Under the pieces are notes generated by a model that searched no databases, had not been told where the DNA came from, and saw only the letters and a list, made by a program, of their open reading frames with translations. The position numbers and the translations under genes were made by a program. From Micromonospora cremea (GTDB taxonomy: Bacteria; Actinomycetota; Actinomycetes; Mycobacteriales; Micromonosporaceae), in contig NZ_FSQT01000002.1 in assembly GCF_900143515.1 (NCBI RefSeq), forward strand, positions 3,783,501-3,847,500: 64,000 nucleotides of DNA, given 5' to 3'. Position 1 is the stretch's first letter, and every line of letters starts with the position of its first letter. Shown piece after piece: positions 62,045-64,000 of this stretch.

Positions 62045-62144
62045 GACGTCAGCGGCCCTCCGGTGCACGATGGTACCCCGGCGAACGACGATCGACCGCT
62101 GCCGAGCCGCGAGCCGACGACCGGGATGGTGTTGGATGGTCGCC

Positions 62145-63005
62145 ATGTCCGGTACCCAGGAGCCGCTGGTCGAGGCTGATCGGCTCGCCGCCGAGCTCGA
62201 CCGCGCTGATCCGCCCACCCTGCTCGACGTCCGCTGGCGGCTCACCGGCCCGCCCGGCCGCGACGACTACCTGGCCGGTCACCTGCCCGGCGCGGTCTTC
62301 GTCGACCTGGACACCGCGCTCTGCGGGCCGCCCGGCGTCGGCGGCCGGCATCCGCTGCCCGACCCGGCCGCGTTGCAGGCCGCGCTGCGGGCCGCCGGCG
62401 TCCGGGCCGGTCACCCCGTGGTCGTGTACGACGGCGGCGACGGGCTGGCCGCCGCCCGGGCGTGGTGGACGCTGCGCTGGGCCGGGCACCGCCCCGTCCG
62501 CCTGCTGCACGGTGGCTACCCGGCCTGGGTCGCCGCCGGTCGACCCGTCTCCACCGAGGCGCCCACCCCGGCCCCCGGCGACGTCGAGGTGCGCCCCGGC
62601 GACCTTCCGGTGCTCGACGCCGGGCGGGCCGCCGCGCTGGCGGCGGCGGACGATGCCGTGCTGCTCGATGTGCGGGCCGCGCCCCGCTACCGGGGTGAGG
62701 TCGAGCCGATCGATCCGGTCGCCGGGCACGTCCCGGGTGCGGCGAACCTGCCCGCCGGAGAGTACGTCGGCCCGGACGGGCGCTTCCTGGCCGCCGCCGT
62801 GCTGCGGGAACGGTTCGCCGCCGCCGGGGTGACCGGAGCGCGGTCGGTGGGGGCGTACTGCGGCTCCGGAGTGACCGCCGCGCAGGCCGTTCTCGCCCTG
62901 CACCTGGCGGGCCGACCGGACGCGGCGCTCTACGTCGGATCGTGGAGCAACTGGGTGGCCGACCCGACCCGGCCGGTCGCCTCCGGGTCGACACCTGGCC
63001 GCTGA
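62145..63005 (+). CDS. Two-domain sulfurtransferase (rhodanese)
   Basis: A 286-residue tandem rhodanese protein. The inactive N-terminal domain (DVRWRLTGPPGRDDYLAGHLPGAVFVDLD) is followed by the catalytic domain with YCGSGVTA, whose Cys carries the persulfide. The thiosulfate versus mercaptopyruvate preference is not decidable. ATG 62145 begins MSGTQEPLVEAD. Confidence 0.92.
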   Translation: MSGTQEPLVEADRLAAELDRADPPTLLDVRWRLTGPPGRDDYLAGHLPGAVFVDLDTALCGPPGVGGRHPLPDPAALQAALRAAGVRAGHPVVVYDGGDGLAAARAWWTLRWAGHRPVRLLHGGYPAWVAAGRPVSTEAPTPAPGDVEVRPGDLPVLDAGRAAALAAADDAVLLDVRAAPRYRGEVEPIDPVAGHVPGAANLPAGEYVGPDGRFLAAAVLRERFAAAGVTGARSVGAYCGSGVTAAQAVLALHLAGRPDAALYVGSWSNWVADPTRPVASGSTPGR

Positions 63006-63054
63006 GCAGCGCGTGTGGTGGGCCGGCGACGGTCCTCGTGCGACGATGGGGCCC

Positions 63055-64000
63055 ATGTCCGACGACACGGTGGTGGTGTGGGACGAGTCGCTGCTCGCCT
63101 ACGACATGGGTGACCATCCGCTCGACCCGGTCCGGCTGGAGCTGACCGTCGCGCTCGCCCGCGAGCTGGGCATCCTGGACCGCCCCGGGGTCCGCCTGGT
63201 CAAGCCGGAGCCCGCCGACGACACCCTGCTCACCCGGGTGCATGATCCGGCCTACCTGGCCGCGGTGCGCGCCGCGCCGCGCGACCCGCTCTTCGCCGGG
63301 TACGGGCTGGGCACCTCCGACAACCCGGTCTTCGACGGGATTCACGAGTCCAGCGCGCTCATCGCCGGCGCGACGGTGGCCGCCGCCGAGGCGGTCTGGC
63401 GCGGTGACGCACGGCGGGCGGTGAACGTGGCCGGTGGGCTGCACCACGCGATGCCCGCCCGGGCGTCCGGCTTTTGCGTCTACAACGACCCGGCGGTGGC
63501 CATCGCCCGCCTGCTGGACCTGGGCGCCGAGCGGATCGCCTACGTGGACGTGGACGTGCACCACGGCGACGGGGTGCAACAGATCTTCTGGGACGACCCT
63601 CGGGTGCTCACGGTCAGCGTGCACGAGACCCCGCTCGCGCTCTTCCCCGGCACCGGGTTCCCGGACGAGACGGGCGGGCCGGGCGCGCAGGGCACCGCGG
63701 TCAACATGCCGCTGCCGCCGGGCGTCGACGACACCGGCTGGCAGCGGGCGTTCCACGCGATCGTGCCGTCGGTGTTGCGCGCGTTCCGGCCGCAGGTGCT
63801 GGTCAGCCAGTGCGGCGCCGACGGGCACCGTCTGGATCCGCTCGCCGACCTGAACCTGACGGTGGACGGGCAGCGGGCCACCTACGTGGCGCTGCGGGCG
63901 CTCGCCGACGAGCTGTGCGACGGCCGCTGGGTCGCCACCGGCGGCGGCGGGTACGCGCTCGTCGAGGTGGTGCCCCGGGCCTGGAGCCACCTGCTGGCCG
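63055..64000 (+). CDS. acuC: Histone deacetylase-like protein, AcuC type (3' end cut off by window)
   Basis: The first 315 residues of a zinc deacetylase. Catalytic landmarks are AGGLHHAMPARASGFCVYNDPAVA and YVDVDVHHGDGVQQIFWDDPRVLTVSVHE, followed by QCGADGH and GGGGYAL. The best match is AcuC, which deacetylates acetyl-CoA synthetase in other bacteria. ATG 63055 gives MSDDTVVVWDESLLAY. The gene continues past the window. Confidence 0.9.
   Translation, partial: MSDDTVVVWDESLLAYDMGDHPLDPVRLELTVALARELGILDRPGVRLVKPEPADDTLLTRVHDPAYLAAVRAAPRDPLFAGYGLGTSDNPVFDGIHESSALIAGATVAAAEAVWRGDARRAVNVAGGLHHAMPARASGFCVYNDPAVAIARLLDLGAERIAYVDVDVHHGDGVQQIFWDDPRVLTVSVHETPLALFPGTGFPDETGGPGAQGTAVNMPLPPGVDDTGWQRAFHAIVPSVLRAFRPQVLVSQCGADGHRLDPLADLNLTVDGQRATYVALRALADELCDGRWVATGGGGYALVEVVPRAWSHLLA

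Overview
The window is about 70 percent or more GC throughout. It is densely packed, uses many GTG starts and start/stop overlaps of the ATGA and GTGA type, and carries actinobacterial markers: Spo0M, DUF3046 next to recA, gluABCD, NrdR with B12-dependent NrdJ, MrpABCDEFG and UdgX. The gene set and order (recA, recX, rny, gluABCD, miaB, miaA, dapF, hflX, lexA, nrdR, nrdJ) fit a chromosome segment from a Micromonosporaceae-type actinomycete. The genus is inferred and was not tested. I see no rRNA, tRNA, CRISPR array, prophage or intact insertion sequence.

Layout. 0-12 kb: a very large multicopper-oxidase-fold protein with three fibronectin type III domains and no recognisable copper ligands, then the DNA repair genes nei2 and lhr with small accessory genes between them. 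12-21.5 kb: a palindrome-rich control region, a 162-bp foldback element, the complete mrp Na+/H+ antiporter operon (mrpA fused to the mrpB domain) and a coupled pair of CNNM/CorC membrane proteins. 21.5-28.4 kb: Spo0M, LeuE-like exporter, a PNPOx-GNAT fusion divergent from a MocR regulator, a 39-residue membrane peptide, udgX and an MFS transporter. 28.4-33 kb: DUF3046, recA with an SOS-type promoter, recX, and rny preceded by a coupled 16-codon leader ORF. 33-36.4 kb: gluABCD glutamate uptake operon on the minus strand. 36.6-41.4 kb: a looser accessory stretch with selD, unrecognised small genes, DUF2277 and two copies of a palindromic REP-like element. 41.5-50.5 kb: DUF349 protein, dioxygenase-like gene, miaA, dapF, malic enzyme, hflX and a secreted propeller-like protein with a glycine-rich tail. 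50.6-55.5 kb: lexA, and nrdR-nrdJ with paired NrdR boxes. 55.7-64 kb: DUF2332, MerR regulator with a hydrolase remnant, MFS exporter, asparaginase, DUF5522, a lipoprotein, a DtxR/IdeR-type repressor with an overlapping upstream ORF, a sulfurtransferase and a partial AcuC deacetylase.

How the genes fit together. DNA damage and nucleotide supply dominate: Nei2, Lhr and UdgX repair damaged bases, RecA/RecX/LexA run the SOS response with visible LexA-type boxes at recA and lexA, and NrdR controls the B12 ribonucleotide reductase. tRNA modification and RNA turnover (MiaA, MiaB, HflX, RNase Y), ion homeostasis (Mrp, CNNM, DtxR) and glutamate uptake are the other blocks.

The least explained signals are not standard genes. 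First, two hairpins 48 kb apart share an identical 12-nt loop, with stems that have changed in compensating pairs. Second, the 162-bp foldback element lies just ahead of mrpA. Third, the REP-like palindrome pair sits on both sides of the miaB region. Fourth, the multicopper-oxidase-like giant appears to have lost all four copper motifs.
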